The notes below the pieces were generated by a model. That model ran no database searches. It saw only the letters and a list, made by a program, of their open reading frames with translations, and had not been told where the DNA came from. DNA of 41,200 nt from Mycobacterium sp. (GTDB lineage: Bacteria > Actinomycetota > Actinomycetes > Mycobacteriales > Mycobacteriaceae). Made by a program: the position numbers and the translations under genes. The stretch spans positions 1 through 41,200 of the forward strand of contig VEQY01000026.1 of the NCBI GenBank assembly GCA_018882965.1. The letters are read 5' to 3'. Shown here in pieces: positions 9,028 through 21,607 of the stretch (position 1 is its first letter; every line of letters begins with the position of its first letter).

Positions 9028-10164
9028 CTACACCGGGCTTTCGTCGCAGATTTTCAGCCTCGGCCGGGCCAGCGTGAGAGCGACCGGCCGGGAGTGATCG
9101 GTCCGGTTGCGGGGTTTGTCGCCGCGCGCTGCCGGGGCAGGAGCACGGCCGGCGACACATTCGGGGTCCGGGCCCTCGAGTGGCAGTCCGGTGAAGAATT
9201 TGGCCGCCATGCAACCGCCGCGGCAGCCGTCGTAGTGCGAGCAGCCACCGCAGGCGCCCGCCGACTGCGGCCGGCGCAGTTCGGTGAACAACGGCGCGTT
9301 ACGCCATACCTCCCCGAAGCCGCCTTCCACCACGTTTCCGGCCAGGAAGCGGTCGTGAATGGCGAACGGACAGGCGTAGACATCACCGATCGGGTCGATG
9401 AGGCACACCACACGTCCGGCCCCGCACATGTTCAGGCCGGCCAGTGCGCCGGGTGCTCCGAGACCCGAGAGGTGGAAGAACGAGTCGCCGGTGAGTACAC
9501 GCTCGCCGTGATCAACCAGCCAGTCGTACAGCACTCGCTGCTGATCGGCCGTGGGATGCAGGTCGTCCCAGACATCGACGCCCCGCCCGGATGGACGCAG
9601 CCGGGTCAGCCGCAGGGTGGCGCCGAGATCCTCTGCGAGTCGGTGGAAGTCGTCGAGTTGGCCGATGTTGTGGCGGGTCATGACGACCGAGATCTTGGCG
9701 TCGGCGAAGCCCGCGTCGGCGAGGTTGCGCAGCGCTGCGATAGCCATCGCGAACGAACCACGCCCCCGCACCGCGTCATTGACCTCGGCGGTCGCCCCGT
9801 CAAGTGAGACCTGTACATCGACGTAGTCGCTGTTCGCCAACTTTCGGGCCGTGGGAGGCGTGATACGGACTCCGTTGGTGGAGAACTTCACTCCGACATG
9901 GTGATCAGTGGCGTAGTCGATGAGCTCGAAGAAGTCCGGCCGAACCGTCGGCTCACCGCCGCCGATGTTGACATAGAACACGCCCATGCGCTGCAGCTCG
10001 TCGATGATGTCCCGGCACTGTGCGGTGGACAGTTCGCGGGGATCACGGCGTCCTGAGGACGACAGGCAATGAATGCAGGCCAGATTGCATGCGTAGGTGA
10101 GCTCCCAGGTCAGGCAGATCGGCGCGTCCAAGCCGAGCTCGAACTGCTCGACGAGCGTGCTCAC
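9028..10164 (-). CDS. mftC: MftC, radical SAM/SPASM peptide-modifying enzyme
   Basis: This 378-residue radical SAM protein has CxxxCxxC at Cys26, Cys30 and Cys33 for the SAM-binding [4Fe-4S] cluster. The C-terminal SPASM domain is rich in Cys (CGAGRVVC, DVYACPF, CGGC, GCRGGCMAAKFF) for auxiliary clusters. MftC oxidatively decarboxylates the terminal Tyr of MftA and forms the C-C link with the neighbouring Val. It needs MftB to bring the peptide. The GTG start overlaps the mftB stop (GTGA). Confidence 0.96.
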   Translation of the reverse strand: MSTLVEQFELGLDAPICLTWELTYACNLACIHCLSSSGRRDPRELSTAQCRDIIDELQRMGVFYVNIGGGEPTVRPDFFELIDYATDHHVGVKFSTNGVRITPPTARKLANSDYVDVQVSLDGATAEVNDAVRGRGSFAMAIAALRNLADAGFADAKISVVMTRHNIGQLDDFHRLAEDLGATLRLTRLRPSGRGVDVWDDLHPTADQQRVLYDWLVDHGERVLTGDSFFHLSGLGAPGALAGLNMCGAGRVVCLIDPIGDVYACPFAIHDRFLAGNVVEGGFGEVWRNAPLFTELRRPQSAGACGGCSHYDGCRGGCMAAKFFTGLPLEGPDPECVAGRAPAPAARGDKPRNRTDHSRPVALTLARPRLKICDESPV

Positions 10165-10445
10165 TGCTCCCCCGAATCGCGGCGGATAACCATGTTCGAG
10201 GCGGCCAGTTGGCCGAGGGCGTGCACGTACCGCGGGTCACCCCCGACGCCGGCGGCGTCCAACGCCGCGCTCGCATCGGAATGCTCCCCGAGGGCCGCGA
10301 CGACTTGGGCCAGGGTCGCATCCTTCAGAAAGGACAGCTTGCGGGTGCCGTAGTGGTAGAGCAGGGCGCCGAACCGCTCCGGGCGGACTGCGACCTGCGG
10401 GTGCAGCCGCCAGTCGAGCGCGGGGTCGAACGCGGGCTCGGGCAT
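10161..10445 (-). CDS. mftB: MftB, peptide chaperone (RRE) of mycofactocin synthesis
   Basis: MftB is a 94-residue RiPP recognition element of the PqqD type that binds the MftA leader and presents it to MftC. Its PqqD-like winged-helix pattern is visible in [22 protein letters not shown]. The ATG follows the mftA TGA with no spacer (TGAATG), and its own stop overlaps mftC. Length and position are normal for the family. Confidence 0.94.
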   Translation of the reverse strand: MPEPAFDPALDWRLHPQVAVRPERFGALLYHYGTRKLSFLKDATLAQVVAALGEHSDASAALDAAGVGGDPRYVHALGQLAASNMVIRRDSGEQ

Positions 10446-10559
10446 TCAGTAGACCCCGCACATCCCGTCGATGGACACCTCTTCGACCAGGGTCTCGCTC
10501 ACCAGCTCGGCTTGCCCGCCGTCGGCCTGGGGCTCGGTTTCTGTGCTCTCGGTATCCAC
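10446..10559 (-). CDS. mftA: MftA, mycofactocin precursor peptide
   Basis: This 37-residue peptide ends in the invariant core IDGMCGVY, followed by TGA. The terminal Val-Tyr is the part that becomes the cofactor. The leader is acidic (many Glu, with [16 protein letters not shown] spacing), as expected for MftB binding. The GTG start at 10559 is backed by a good ribosome site at 10569-10576. The insert ADGGQA after the first ten residues makes the leader somewhat longer than in M. tuberculosis. It is the first gene of the operon. Confidence 0.97.
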   Translation of the reverse strand: MDTESTETEPQADGGQAELVSETLVEEVSIDGMCGVY

Positions 10560-10568
10560 TGCGCTGCA

Positions 10569-10576
10569 ACCTCCCT
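10569..10576 (-). promoter_or_regulatory. Ribosome binding site of mftA
   Basis: On the - strand AGGGAGGT lies 9 nt before the GTG of mftA. It is a strong Shine-Dalgarno and fixes the start of a gene too short to call from length. Confidence 0.8.
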
Positions 10577-10581
10577 GTGCT

Positions 10582-10595
10582 TTTTCTCGAGACAA
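10582..10595. promoter_or_regulatory. Candidate MftR operator in the mftA-mftR intergenic region
   Basis: An imperfect 14-bp palindrome, TTNTCTCGAGANAA with a perfect 8-bp centre TCTCGAGA (10585-10592), lies between the divergent genes mftA and mftR. It would fall about 15-25 bp after the predicted mft transcription start, so a bound TetR dimer could block elongation. A second small inverted repeat, GGCA-N5-TGCC at 10620-10632, is an alternative. Assigning it to MftR is inference from position. Confidence 0.45.
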
Positions 10596-10612
10596 GGCGC
10601 CCCGAAGCCGTC

Positions 10613-10618
10613 AGAATA
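10613..10618 (-). promoter_or_regulatory. Predicted -10 box (TATTCT) of the mft operon
   Basis: TATTCT on the - strand fits TANNNT. A weak -35-like TTCCGT lies 17 bp upstream (10636-10641). It predicts a leader of about 46 nt before mftA that contains the candidate operator and the strong ribosome site. Confidence 0.4.
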
Positions 10619-10651
10619 TGGCATCGAGTGCCGAAACGGAAGGGTATCGAC

Positions 10652-11245
10652 GTGGACAGTCCCCGCGGTCCGGCCCAGGTGGGCCGGCGCCGGTCAACCA
10701 CCGGAGACCACATCACCAACGTCGCCCTGGACCTGTTCTCGGCTTACGGTTTCGGGCAGGTCAGCGTCGACGACGTTGCCGCCGCCGCCGGAATAGCCCG
10801 GCGCACGCTGTTCCGGTACTACCCCTCCAAGAATGCGATTCCATGGGGCGACTTCGATGCGCACCTCCACCGTTTCGCCGCGCTGCTCGAGAGAACCGAC
10901 CCGGGTGCCCCGATCGCCACAGCGCTGCGCTCGGCGCTGCTCGATTTCAACACCTTCGATCCATCCGAGACCCCCCGCCACCGGTTACGGATGCGGGTCA
11001 TCCTGCAGACCGAGGAGCTTCAGGCCCACTCGATGACGATGTACGCCGGATGGCGCACGGTGGTGGCCGAATTCGTCGCGCGACGCACCGCAACGCAGCC
11101 ACACGACCTGCTGCCCCAGACGGTCGCCTGGCTCATGCTGGGGGTGGCGTTGTCGGCCTACGAGCACTGGCTGGCACGACAAGATCTGACGCTGCGTCAG
11201 GCCCTGGGCGACGCGTTCGATGCCGTGGCCGGTGGACTGCCCTAG
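10652..11245 (+). CDS. mftR: MftR, TetR-family regulator of the mycofactocin operon
   Basis: This 197-residue TetR/AcrR protein has an N-terminal helix-turn-helix ([24 protein letters not shown]) and a helical ligand domain. It is transcribed divergently from mftA, the usual place of MftR. MftR in mycobacteria is described as a repressor of the mft operon that responds to long-chain acyl-CoA. The GTG at 10652 is chosen because GGAAGGG (10638-10644) lies 7 nt before it and the protein then has the normal TetR length. The frame stays open upstream to 10577 without conserved sequence. Its stop shares a CTAG with the stop of the convergent flavoprotein gene. Confidence 0.9.
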   Translation: MDSPRGPAQVGRRRSTTGDHITNVALDLFSAYGFGQVSVDDVAAAAGIARRTLFRYYPSKNAIPWGDFDAHLHRFAALLERTDPGAPIATALRSALLDFNTFDPSETPRHRLRMRVILQTEELQAHSMTMYAGWRTVVAEFVARRTATQPHDLLPQTVAWLMLGVALSAYEHWLARQDLTLRQALGDAFDAVAGGLP

Positions 11246-12438
11246 TCCAGCACCTCGCCGATCGGCACCCTGGAAGCGATCTTCGAGCGCGCCTTCATCA
11301 CCTTGCCGGGCATTCCGCCGCCGACCACACCGACAAGCCGGCCTTCACGCTCGTAGTAGGCCAGAAACTTGCGGCCGTCATCGGAGACGATGTGCGCGGT
11401 GTCACTGGCCCGTGGCTCACCGAGACTCTGGATCTTCACATCGTATTGATCACTCCAGAAGTACGGCACGACAACGAGTTCCGGCGGCTGCTGGCCGAGA
11501 ATGGCGGCGACCATGACCCGAGCCTGATCGGCGACATTGCTCCAGTGCTCGACACGGGCACAGTGGCCGGCGTCGTCGCACCAGGCGGCCACATCACCGA
11601 GCGCCCAGACATGGGGTGCACTGGTCCGCCCCGTGCTGTCACAGCGCACTCCGCCGTCCGGCTCAAGCTCCACCCCGCTACCGCTGAGCCACCCGGTGGC
11701 CGGACGCGACCCGATACCGACCACGACAAGGTCGGCATCGAGTGCGGTGCCGTCGGTGAGCGTCACACCGGTGACGTGTCCGTCGCGACCACTGACCTCC
11801 GCGACACCGACCCCGGTGCGCACGTCCACACCCTCGTCGCGATGCAGTCGGGCCACCAGTTCACCGACGCTCTGGCCGAGAACCGCCGCCAGCGGCGTGG
11901 GCTGTGGCTCGACCAGCACGACCTGCACGCCGAGGCGGCGCAGGCTCGCCGCAACCTCGCACCCGATGAAGCCGGCGCCCACGATGACCGCACGCCCGGC
12001 GCCGGTCGCCTCCGCACGTAGGGCGAGGGACTCGTCGATCGTGCGCAGCACGTGAATCCCGGCGAGGTCGGGGAAGGACGGGATACGCCGGGGCACCAGC
12101 CCGGTGGCGATGACCAGTTCGCCGTAACCCAGCACCGAGCCGTTGGCCAGCCGCACCGTTGCGGCACCGGTGTCCAGCTCCTCCGCGGCGCTGCCCAGGC
12201 GCAGCACGATGTCGTTGTCGCGATAGAACTCGGCCGGCTTGAGCTCGACGTCCGCCGGCCCGCGGGCGGGGTCCTGCAGGATCTCTTTGGACAGCGGTGG
12301 CCGGTCGTAGGGCGGATGCGTCTCGGCGCTGACGATGCTGATCGTCCCGTGGCAGCCCGACGAGCGCAGCTGCTCGGCGGTACGGACTGCGGCCAGACCG
12401 CCGCCGACGATGAGGATTCCCTCGCTTGGCGTACTCAC
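11242..12438 (-). CDS. FAD/NAD(P)-dependent ferredoxin reductase-like flavoprotein
   Basis: The 398-residue protein has the two dinucleotide folds of the putidaredoxin/rubredoxin reductase class: an N-terminal FAD site ([15 protein letters not shown]), the YDRPPLSKE motif, a central NAD site ([21 protein letters not shown]), the FAD-closing segment VWALGDVA and a C-terminal reductase domain. It corresponds in order to Rv0688 of M. tuberculosis. It would pass electrons from NAD(P)H to a ferredoxin, possibly for a P450 such as that at 3050. No ferredoxin gene is present in the window. The GTG at 12438 begins just before the FAD strand. Confidence 0.87.
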   Translation of the reverse strand: MSTPSEGILIVGGGLAAVRTAEQLRSSGCHGTISIVSAETHPPYDRPPLSKEILQDPARGPADVELKPAEFYRDNDIVLRLGSAAEELDTGAATVRLANGSVLGYGELVIATGLVPRRIPSFPDLAGIHVLRTIDESLALRAEATGAGRAVIVGAGFIGCEVAASLRRLGVQVVLVEPQPTPLAAVLGQSVGELVARLHRDEGVDVRTGVGVAEVSGRDGHVTGVTLTDGTALDADLVVVGIGSRPATGWLSGSGVELEPDGGVRCDSTGRTSAPHVWALGDVAAWCDDAGHCARVEHWSNVADQARVMVAAILGQQPPELVVVPYFWSDQYDVKIQSLGEPRASDTAHIVSDDGRKFLAYYEREGRLVGVVGGGMPGKVMKARSKIASRVPIGEVLD

Positions 12439-12486
12439 GTTGTGTTCTTACCCGATCAGTCCGCTGCGGTGTGCGGCCGGGGCAGG

Positions 12487-12492
12487 CATAAT
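12487..12492 (+). promoter_or_regulatory. Possible -10 box (CATAAT) for the permease operon
   Basis: CATAAT ends 9 nt before an ATG at 12502 that opens an 11-codon reading frame and 35 nt before the TTG of the permease. No good -35 hexamer is seen. If used, transcription would start within about 3 nt of the short frame. Confidence 0.35.
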
Positions 12493-12501
12493 CGCCCCAT
12501 T

Positions 12502-12537
12502 ATGAGCGCCCCGCAGGGACGACGACGTTGTCCCTGA
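12502..12537 (+). CDS. Possible upstream leader peptide MSAPQGRRRCP
   Basis: ATG 12502 to TGA 12535-12537 encodes 11 residues with three Arg in a row followed by Cys-Pro. It overlaps the TTG start of the permease by 10 nt in another frame. The predicted promoter places it almost at the 5' end of the mRNA, so it could be translated without a leader and affect access of ribosomes to the permease start. This is a weak call, because short frames occur by chance. Confidence 0.25.
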   Translation: MSAPQGRRRCP

Positions 12538-13942
12538 CCGAGCAGATGCTGCGCCGGCGGCCGATCGTCGGCGCGCCGGTCGCCAAGGGGGCCAACGACC
12601 ACCTCAGCCGCACCATCGGTGCGTTCCAGCTGACCATGTTCGGTGTCGGGGCGACCGTGGGAACCGGCATCTTCTTCGTGCTGTCTCAGGCCGTGCCCAA
12701 AGCCGGCCCCAGCGTCGTGGTGTCCTTCCTCGTCGCCGGCCTGGCGGCCGGTCTGGCGGTGATCTGCTACGCCGAACTGGCCTCGGCGGTCCCGGTGTCC
12801 GGCTCGACGTACTCCTACGCGTACGCCACCCTCGGCGAGGTCGTCGCCATGGGGGTGGCGGCCTGCCTGCTGCTGGAGTACGGGGTTGCCACCGCCGCAC
12901 CGGCGGTCGGCTGGAGCCAATACGTGAACAAGCTGCTGGAGAACTTCACCGGGCATCGCCTGCCGCAGGCGCTCTCAGCCGCACCATGGGATTCCAACCC
13001 AGGGTGGGTCAACCTGCCGGCCGTCATCCTGGTGATGTTGTGTGCACTGCTGCTGATCCGGGGTGCCAGTGAATCGGCGACGGTCAACACGATCATGGTG
13101 GTGATCAAGCTCAGCGTGCTGGCGATGTTCTCGGTGATCGCGTTCACCGCGTTCAACGCCGACCGCTTCGCCGAGTTCGCCCCCTACGGGATCGCCGGTA
13201 TCGGGGCTGCCGCCGGGACGATCTTCTTCTCCTACATCGGACTCGACGCGGTCTCGACGGCAGGCGACGAGGTCAAGAATCCGCAGCGCACCATGCCACG
13301 GGCACTGATCGCCGCACTGCTCGTCGTGACGGCGTTCTATGTCGTGGTGTGCATCGCCGCACTCGGCGCCCAGGCCTGGCCGGAGTTCGAGGACCAGGAG
13401 GCCGGGCTGGCGGCGATCCTCGACCGGGTCACCGGAGCCCGCTACTGGGGAACGGTGCTGGCAGCCGGCGCCGTGATCTCGATCTTCTCGGTGACCCTGG
13501 TCACGATGTACGGACAGACCCGGATCCTGTTCTCCATGGGCCGCGACGGACTGCTTCCGTCTCTGTTCGCGAAGGTCAACCCGCGCAGTATGACCCCGGT
13601 CAACAACACCGTGATCGTGGCGGTGGTGGTCGCCCTGCTCGCCGGCTTCGTACCCCTGGACTACCTGGCCGATCTGGTGTCGATCGGCACGCTCACCGCA
13701 TTCGTCGTGGTGTCGGTGGGGGTGATCCTGCTGCGGATCCGGGAACCCGACCTGCCGCGCGGGTTCCGGGTGCCGGGCTATCCGGTGACTCCGGTCCTGG
13801 CGATCGTTGCCTGCGTCTACATCCTGGCCAGCCTGCGCTGGTACACCTGGGTCGCCTTCGCCTGCTGGGTGTCGGTGGTGCTGGTCTACTACTTCGTCTG
13901 GGCCCGACACCACAGTGCGCTCAACCGAATCGAGGAACCGAC

Positions 13943-13946
<4 letters not shown>
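12528..13946 (+). CDS. APC-family amino-acid permease
   Basis: This 472-residue transporter of the amino acid-polyamine-organocation superfamily has about 12 hydrophobic membrane segments. The family signature GVGATVGTGIFFVLS, which lines the substrate site in TM1, begins near residue 39. Cationic or neutral amino acids are the likely cargo; the sequence does not decide which. The start is taken as TTG 12528, with a weak purine run (GCAGGGA) 9 nt upstream. An ATG six codons later is possible. The stop overlaps the ATG of the stress-protein gene (ATGA), so the two are made together. No homologue stands at this place in the M. tuberculosis order. Confidence 0.88.
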
Positions 13947-15723
<1,777 letters not shown>

Positions 15724-16410
15724 CTAGCAACGGCCGTCCGGTCGCCCACGAGCCACTCGGCGAACGATGTCGGTAACCTGCTCACGCACGGCGGGGTTGG
15801 CGCGGACGTCGATCTCGGCGCCGAGCGGAATGCCGTGCTGCCGAAGAATCTGCATGATCTCCATCAAGGGTTCGGGCTGGCCGCTGAGATCGTAGGTCGC
15901 GTTGTCCTCGGTGATCGTGAACTGGGCGGGCAGCGTGCCAGACACGACACCGCTTCGCTGCCAGTCGATCTGATACTGGCGGGTCGCGGGATCGACCAGC
16001 ACGACCAGGTGCCCGGCGGTGATGATCGGCAGGCGGGTGACCGATGCGGTGATCCGCTCCTCGACATCGAAGGGGGTCAGGCCGGGGCCGGTCACCTGAA
16101 GTCCCACCTTGACCAGCGGCTGGTCATTGATCCGCACGCCGGTCTCGGTGAGCGAGGTGACCCGCGCCAGCCCGAGCACGCCGTGCTGCTGGAGATAGCG
16201 ATCCCGGGCCGCAGACTTCTCGGCGTGGTTGGTCAGAGCCAGGGCGGCCAGCACGCCGGCGGCGGTCGTCACGAGCCCGGCGTAGAACATCCATTTCAGC
16301 ACCGGGTCGCTGCCGGTTGCGAAGAACACCGCCAGGAAGATCGGGCCGACCAGGCCACCGAAGAGCAGGACCATCCCCTGGGCCTTGAGATAACGCGTGA
16401 AGGTATCCAC
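15724..16410 (-). CDS. Predicted membrane protein with two N-terminal helices
   Basis: I do not recognise a named function. From GTG 16410 the protein has 228 residues: a short cytoplasmic start, two membrane segments (MVLLFGGLVGPIFLAVFF and WMFYAGLVTTAAGVLAALALT) and a soluble domain of about 150 residues. That domain has beta-rich stretches (GLARVTSLTETGVRINDQPLVKV-like content) resembling the small beta domain often found in actinobacterial envelope proteins. It sits between tuf and the SDR gene like Rv0686. The start is uncertain: TTG 16431 would overlap the upstream gene by 10 nt and ATG 16374 would begin at the first helix. None has a strong ribosome site. Confidence 0.7.
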   Translation of the reverse strand: MDTFTRYLKAQGMVLLFGGLVGPIFLAVFFATGSDPVLKWMFYAGLVTTAAGVLAALALTNHAEKSAARDRYLQQHGVLGLARVTSLTETGVRINDQPLVKVGLQVTGPGLTPFDVEERITASVTRLPIITAGHLVVLVDPATRQYQIDWQRSGVVSGTLPAQFTITEDNATYDLSGQPEPLMEIMQILRQHGIPLGAEIDVRANPAVREQVTDIVRRVARGRPDGRC

Positions 16411-16421
16411 CCGTCCAGGTG

Positions 16422-16847
16422 TTAGAACCAACGCCCGATCAGGCCGGCCCAGTTCACTCCGAAGACGGGCGGCGGCGCGGACATCGTGGCCAGCCCGGCC
16501 GGCGGTGCCGGAACAGCCGACGGCGCGGGCGCCGGCCGACGCGCCGGTGCGCCCAGCGTCAGCCGGCCCGGTAACGCCTGGGGCACCGACAGCGCCGCCG
16601 CCGCCGCGAATGCCGCGGTGAGGCCGGTGAGATCGCTCGCCAGGGCAGAGCTGTCGGCGATGGGGAAAGCCGGCGGCAGAGACCAGCGCTCGGGCAGCTG
16701 TGGCGCCTGGATTCGGGGGACGAGGGCCACCGTGCGCTCGGGGGCCTCACCACCTCCGGCCACCACCAGCGCTCCGACCACTGCCGGGCTGATGACGGCG
16801 GCGGCCAGGGCGACGGCTTTGACTGCCGATATGCCCAGAGATTCCAT
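16422..16847 (-). CDS. Ala/Pro-rich exported or membrane-anchored protein
   Basis: This 141-residue protein of unknown function starts with a hydrophobic segment (about residues 6-27, VKAVALAAAVISPAVVGALVV) and continues with an Ala/Pro-rich region containing PAPAPSAVPAPPAG. It ends in FGVNWAGLIGRWF. It is likely a signal-anchored cell-wall-facing protein. The ATG at 16847 was chosen because it directly precedes the hydrophobic segment; the frame stays open 29 codons upstream, through the tuf terminator. It stops 11 nt before the next gene, so the two may be co-transcribed. Confidence 0.6.
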   Translation of the reverse strand: MESLGISAVKAVALAAAVISPAVVGALVVAGGGEAPERTVALVPRIQAPQLPERWSLPPAFPIADSSALASDLTGLTAAFAAAAALSVPQALPGRLTLGAPARRPAPAPSAVPAPPAGLATMSAPPPVFGVNWAGLIGRWF

Positions 16848-16915
16848 GCGGTCCGTGTGCCCCTTCCAGCGGCCCGATGCTTCCGACCCTACCCTGAGCC
16901 TAACGGGACAGACGA

Positions 16916-16945
16916 AAGCGGCGCCCGTTTTCACGGGCGCCGCTT
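16916..16945 (-). terminator. Intrinsic terminator of the str operon after tuf
   Basis: There is a 12-bp perfect stem (16916-16927 with 16934-16945) and a 6-base loop, 20 bp beyond the tuf stop. In the - direction the stem is followed by a T-containing stretch (TCGTCTGT). This is the natural end of the rpsL-rpsG-fusA-tuf transcript. Confidence 0.85.
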
Positions 16946-16965
16946 CGCGGACTTGTCCGGATCGT

Positions 16966-18156
16966 CTACTTGACGATCTTGGTGACGCGGCCCGCGCCGA
17001 CGGTACGACCGCCCTCGCGGATCGCGAAACGCAGACCCTCGTCCATGGCGACGGGCTGGATGAGCTTCACCGAGATGTCGGTGTTGTCACCCGGCATGAC
17101 CATCTCCGTACCCTCCGGGAGCGTGACCACGCCGGTCACGTCGGTGGTGCGGAAGTAGAACTGCGGACGGTAGTTGTTGAAGAACGGCGTGTGCCGACCG
17201 CCCTCGTCCTTGGACAGGATGTAGACCTGGCCCTCGAACTCGGTGTGCGGGGTAGTGGTGCCGGGCTTGACGATCACCTGACCGCGCTCGACGTCCTCGC
17301 GCTTCACCCCGCGCAGCAGCAGACCGACGTTGTCACCGGCCTGGCCCTGATCGAGCAGCTTGCGGAACATCTCGACACCGGTGACGGTGGTCTTCGTGGT
17401 CTCCGGGCGGATGCCGACGATCTCGACCTCCTCGTTGACGTTGACCACGCCACGCTCCACCCGGCCGGTCACCACGGTGCCGCGGCCGGTGATGGTGAAG
17501 ACGTCCTCGACGGGCATCAGGAACGGCTTCTCGGTGTCGCGGACGGGATCCGGAATCGACTCGTCGACCGCGTCCATGAGGTCCTCGACGCTCTTGACCC
17601 ACTTCTCGTCACCCTCGAGGGCCTTCAGCGCCGAGACCCGGATCACCGGGGCCTCCTCATCGAACTCCTGCGCCGCCAGCAACTCGCGGACCTCCATCTC
17701 GACGAGCTCAAGCAGCTCCTCGTCGTCGACCATGTCCGCCTTGTTCAGCGCCACCAGGATGTAGGGCACGCCGACCTGGCGGGCCAGCAGCACGTGCTCG
17801 CGGGTCTGCGGCATCGGGCCGTCGGTGGCGGCGACCACCAGGATCGCACCGTCCATCTGAGCTGCGCCGGTGATCATGTTCTTGATGTAGTCGGCGTGGC
17901 CCGGTGCGTCGACGTGGGCGTAGTGCCGCTTCTCAGTCTGGTACTCCACGTGGGAGATGTTGATGGTGATGCCGCGCTGACGCTCCTCGGGCGCATTGTC
18001 GATCTGGTCGAATGCACGCGACTCGTTCAAATTCGGGAACTTGTCGTGCAGAACCTTGGTGATCGCCGCGGTCAGCGTGGTCTTGCCGTGGTCAACGTGA
18101 CCGATGGTCCCGATGTTGACGTGCGGCTTCGTCCGCTCGAACTTCGCCTTCGCCAC
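16966..18156 (-). CDS. tuf: Translation elongation factor Tu
   Basis: EF-Tu (396 residues) delivers aminoacyl-tRNA to the ribosome as a GTP complex. It has the P-loop [10 protein letters not shown] near residue 19, DxPGH (DAPGHADY), NKAD and the three-domain length. The GTG start has AGGAGG 9 nt upstream. The 144-bp gap to fusA is the largest in the operon and may hold an additional tuf promoter, but I could not identify one with confidence. EF-Tu also appears on mycobacterial surfaces. Confidence 0.99.
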   Translation of the reverse strand: MAKAKFERTKPHVNIGTIGHVDHGKTTLTAAITKVLHDKFPNLNESRAFDQIDNAPEERQRGITINISHVEYQTEKRHYAHVDAPGHADYIKNMITGAAQMDGAILVVAATDGPMPQTREHVLLARQVGVPYILVALNKADMVDDEELLELVEMEVRELLAAQEFDEEAPVIRVSALKALEGDEKWVKSVEDLMDAVDESIPDPVRDTEKPFLMPVEDVFTITGRGTVVTGRVERGVVNVNEEVEIVGIRPETTKTTVTGVEMFRKLLDQGQAGDNVGLLLRGVKREDVERGQVIVKPGTTTPHTEFEGQVYILSKDEGGRHTPFFNNYRPQFYFRTTDVTGVVTLPEGTEMVMPGDNTDISVKLIQPVAMDEGLRFAIREGGRTVGAGRVTKIVK

Positions 18157-18300
18157 TTCTGTGTCCTCCTGGACTTGTTGGTGCTTTTCCTAAAGCAGGT
18201 TGTTGTTATTCAGTTGTGTTGCCGTGCGACGGCTTCCGGGCTTACTGCCCGATCGTCTTCGCGCTGCCGATTGCTCGACTCCGGGTCAGAAGAGCTTCGC

Positions 18301-20403
<2,103 letters not shown>

Positions 20404-20470
20404 AGCAGTCTTCCCAGTCTGTCGTTTTTGGTCGGTTACGGTTGTCTGTCGGGCTCGCTCGCCCGGGGTG

Positions 20471-20941
20471 TCACCAGCGGTAGTGCGCGAAGGCCCGGTT
20501 CGCCTCGGCCATCTTGTGGGTGTCCTCGCGGCGCTTCACCGAGGCGCCCAGGCCGTTGCTGGCGTCGAGGATCTCGTTGGCCAGTCGCTCGACCATCGTC
20601 TTCTCCCGGCGCTGCCGCGAGTAGCTGACCAGCCAGCGCAGCGCGAGGGTGGTGGAGCGGTCCGGGCGCACCTCGACGGGCACCTGGTAGGTGGCGCCAC
20701 CGACGCGGCGGCTGCGCACCTCCAGGGTCGGCTTGACGTTGTCCAGAGCGCGCTTGAGGGTGACGACCGGGTCGGTGCCGGCCTTGTCGCGTGCCTGCTC
20801 CAGCGCGCCGTACACGATGCGCTCGGCCACCGATTTCTTGCCCTTGAGCAGAACCTTGTTGACCAGCTGGGTGACCAGCTGAGACCCGTAGACCGGGTCA
20901 TTGACCAGCGGGCGCTTGGGCGCGGGTCCCTTGCGCGGCAT
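20471..20941 (-). CDS. rpsG: 30S ribosomal protein S7
   Basis: S7 (156 residues) nucleates folding of the 3' domain of 16S rRNA. The start [20 protein letters not shown] and the end [10 protein letters not shown] are typical. The ATG shares one base with the rpsL stop (TGATG), so S7 is translationally coupled to S12. Confidence 0.99.
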   Translation of the reverse strand: MPRKGPAPKRPLVNDPVYGSQLVTQLVNKVLLKGKKSVAERIVYGALEQARDKAGTDPVVTLKRALDNVKPTLEVRSRRVGGATYQVPVEVRPDRSTTLALRWLVSYSRQRREKTMVERLANEILDASNGLGASVKRREDTHKMAEANRAFAHYRW

Positions 20942-21315
20942 CAGCTCTTCTCCTTCTTGGCGCCGTAGCGGCTGCGGGCCTGCTTGCGGTTCTTGACGCC
21001 CTGGGTGTCCAGCGAGCCGCGGATGATCTTGTAGCGCACGCCCGGGAGGTCCTTCACCCGGCCGCCGCGCACCAGCACCATGGAGTGCTCCTGGAGGTTG
21101 TGGCCCTCCCCGGGGATGTAGGCGGTGACCTCAACCTGGCTGGTCAGCTTGACGCGCGCGACCTTGCGAAGCGCCGAGTTCGGCTTCTTCGGGGTCGTGG
21201 TGTAGACGCGCGTGCACACGCCGCGGCGCTGCGGGCTGCCCTTGAGCGCCGCCGTCTTCACCTTGGCGGTCTTGTCGTGGCGACCCTTGCGGACCAGCTG
21301 CTGGATGGTTGGCAT
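20941..21315 (-). CDS. rpsL: 30S ribosomal protein S12
   Basis: S12 (124 residues) is part of the decoding centre and first gene of the str operon. Lys43 (TTTPKKPNS) and Lys88 (GGRVKDLPG), the positions changed in streptomycin-resistant mycobacteria, are both wild type. The ribosome site before the ATG is weak (a GAGAGAAAG purine run). The leader upstream is about 230 nt by the predicted promoter and holds a tandem repeat. Confidence 0.99.
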   Translation of the reverse strand: MPTIQQLVRKGRHDKTAKVKTAALKGSPQRRGVCTRVYTTTPKKPNSALRKVARVKLTSQVEVTAYIPGEGHNLQEHSMVLVRGGRVKDLPGVRYKIIRGSLDTQGVKNRKQARSRYGAKKEKS

Positions 21316-21338
21316 CTACCGGCTTTCTCTCTCGTCTC

Positions 21339-21389
21339 CGTGGTGGTGTCGGTGGTGGTGTCGGTGGTGGTGTCGTCGGTGGTGGTGTC
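21339..21389 (-). repeat. GGT-rich 12-bp tandem repeat in the rpsL leader
   Basis: Three identical 12-bp units GGTGGTGGTGTC (+ strand) lie at 21351-21362, 21363-21374 and 21378-21389, with a near copy at 21339-21350 and a GTC insert at 21375-21377. On the rpsL mRNA strand it reads as CCACCACC-rich, unstructured sequence starting about 24 nt before the S12 start. Confidence 0.9.
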
Positions 21390-21551
21390 CTGCGGTTTTC
21401 GCCCGGCTGCGTACCCCGCAATCGGGTGTGTCGCATGCAGTGCGCACTGTGGATCCGCACCGTTTCCACGCTGCTCACAGACATGCGAATTGGCCCGACG
21501 TGCGCGTTTATCGCGGCTTGCGACGCGTACGCACCTGTTGGCCGATGCCTA

Positions 21552-21580
21552 ACGATACCAGGCTGGCTAACGGCCTCCAA
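21552..21580 (-). promoter_or_regulatory. Predicted promoter of the str operon
   Basis: On the - strand TTGGAG (21575-21580), a 17-bp spacer and TATCGT (21552-21557) form a good SigA-type promoter. The start would be near 21545, about 230 nt before rpsL. The rest of the 292-bp gap between rpsL and the TetR gene (21316-21607) holds only this promoter and the tandem repeat; I see no gene in it. Confidence 0.55.
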
Positions 21581-21607
21581 ACCGGGCGCCGGCGCTCTTA
21601 TCGCAGG

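Noticed and set aside
21339..21389. Translated leader peptide with Pro/Thr or Val runs over the repeat
   Set aside because: No start codon with ribosome site precedes it on the mRNA strand and the 3-base insert suggests non-coding slippage.
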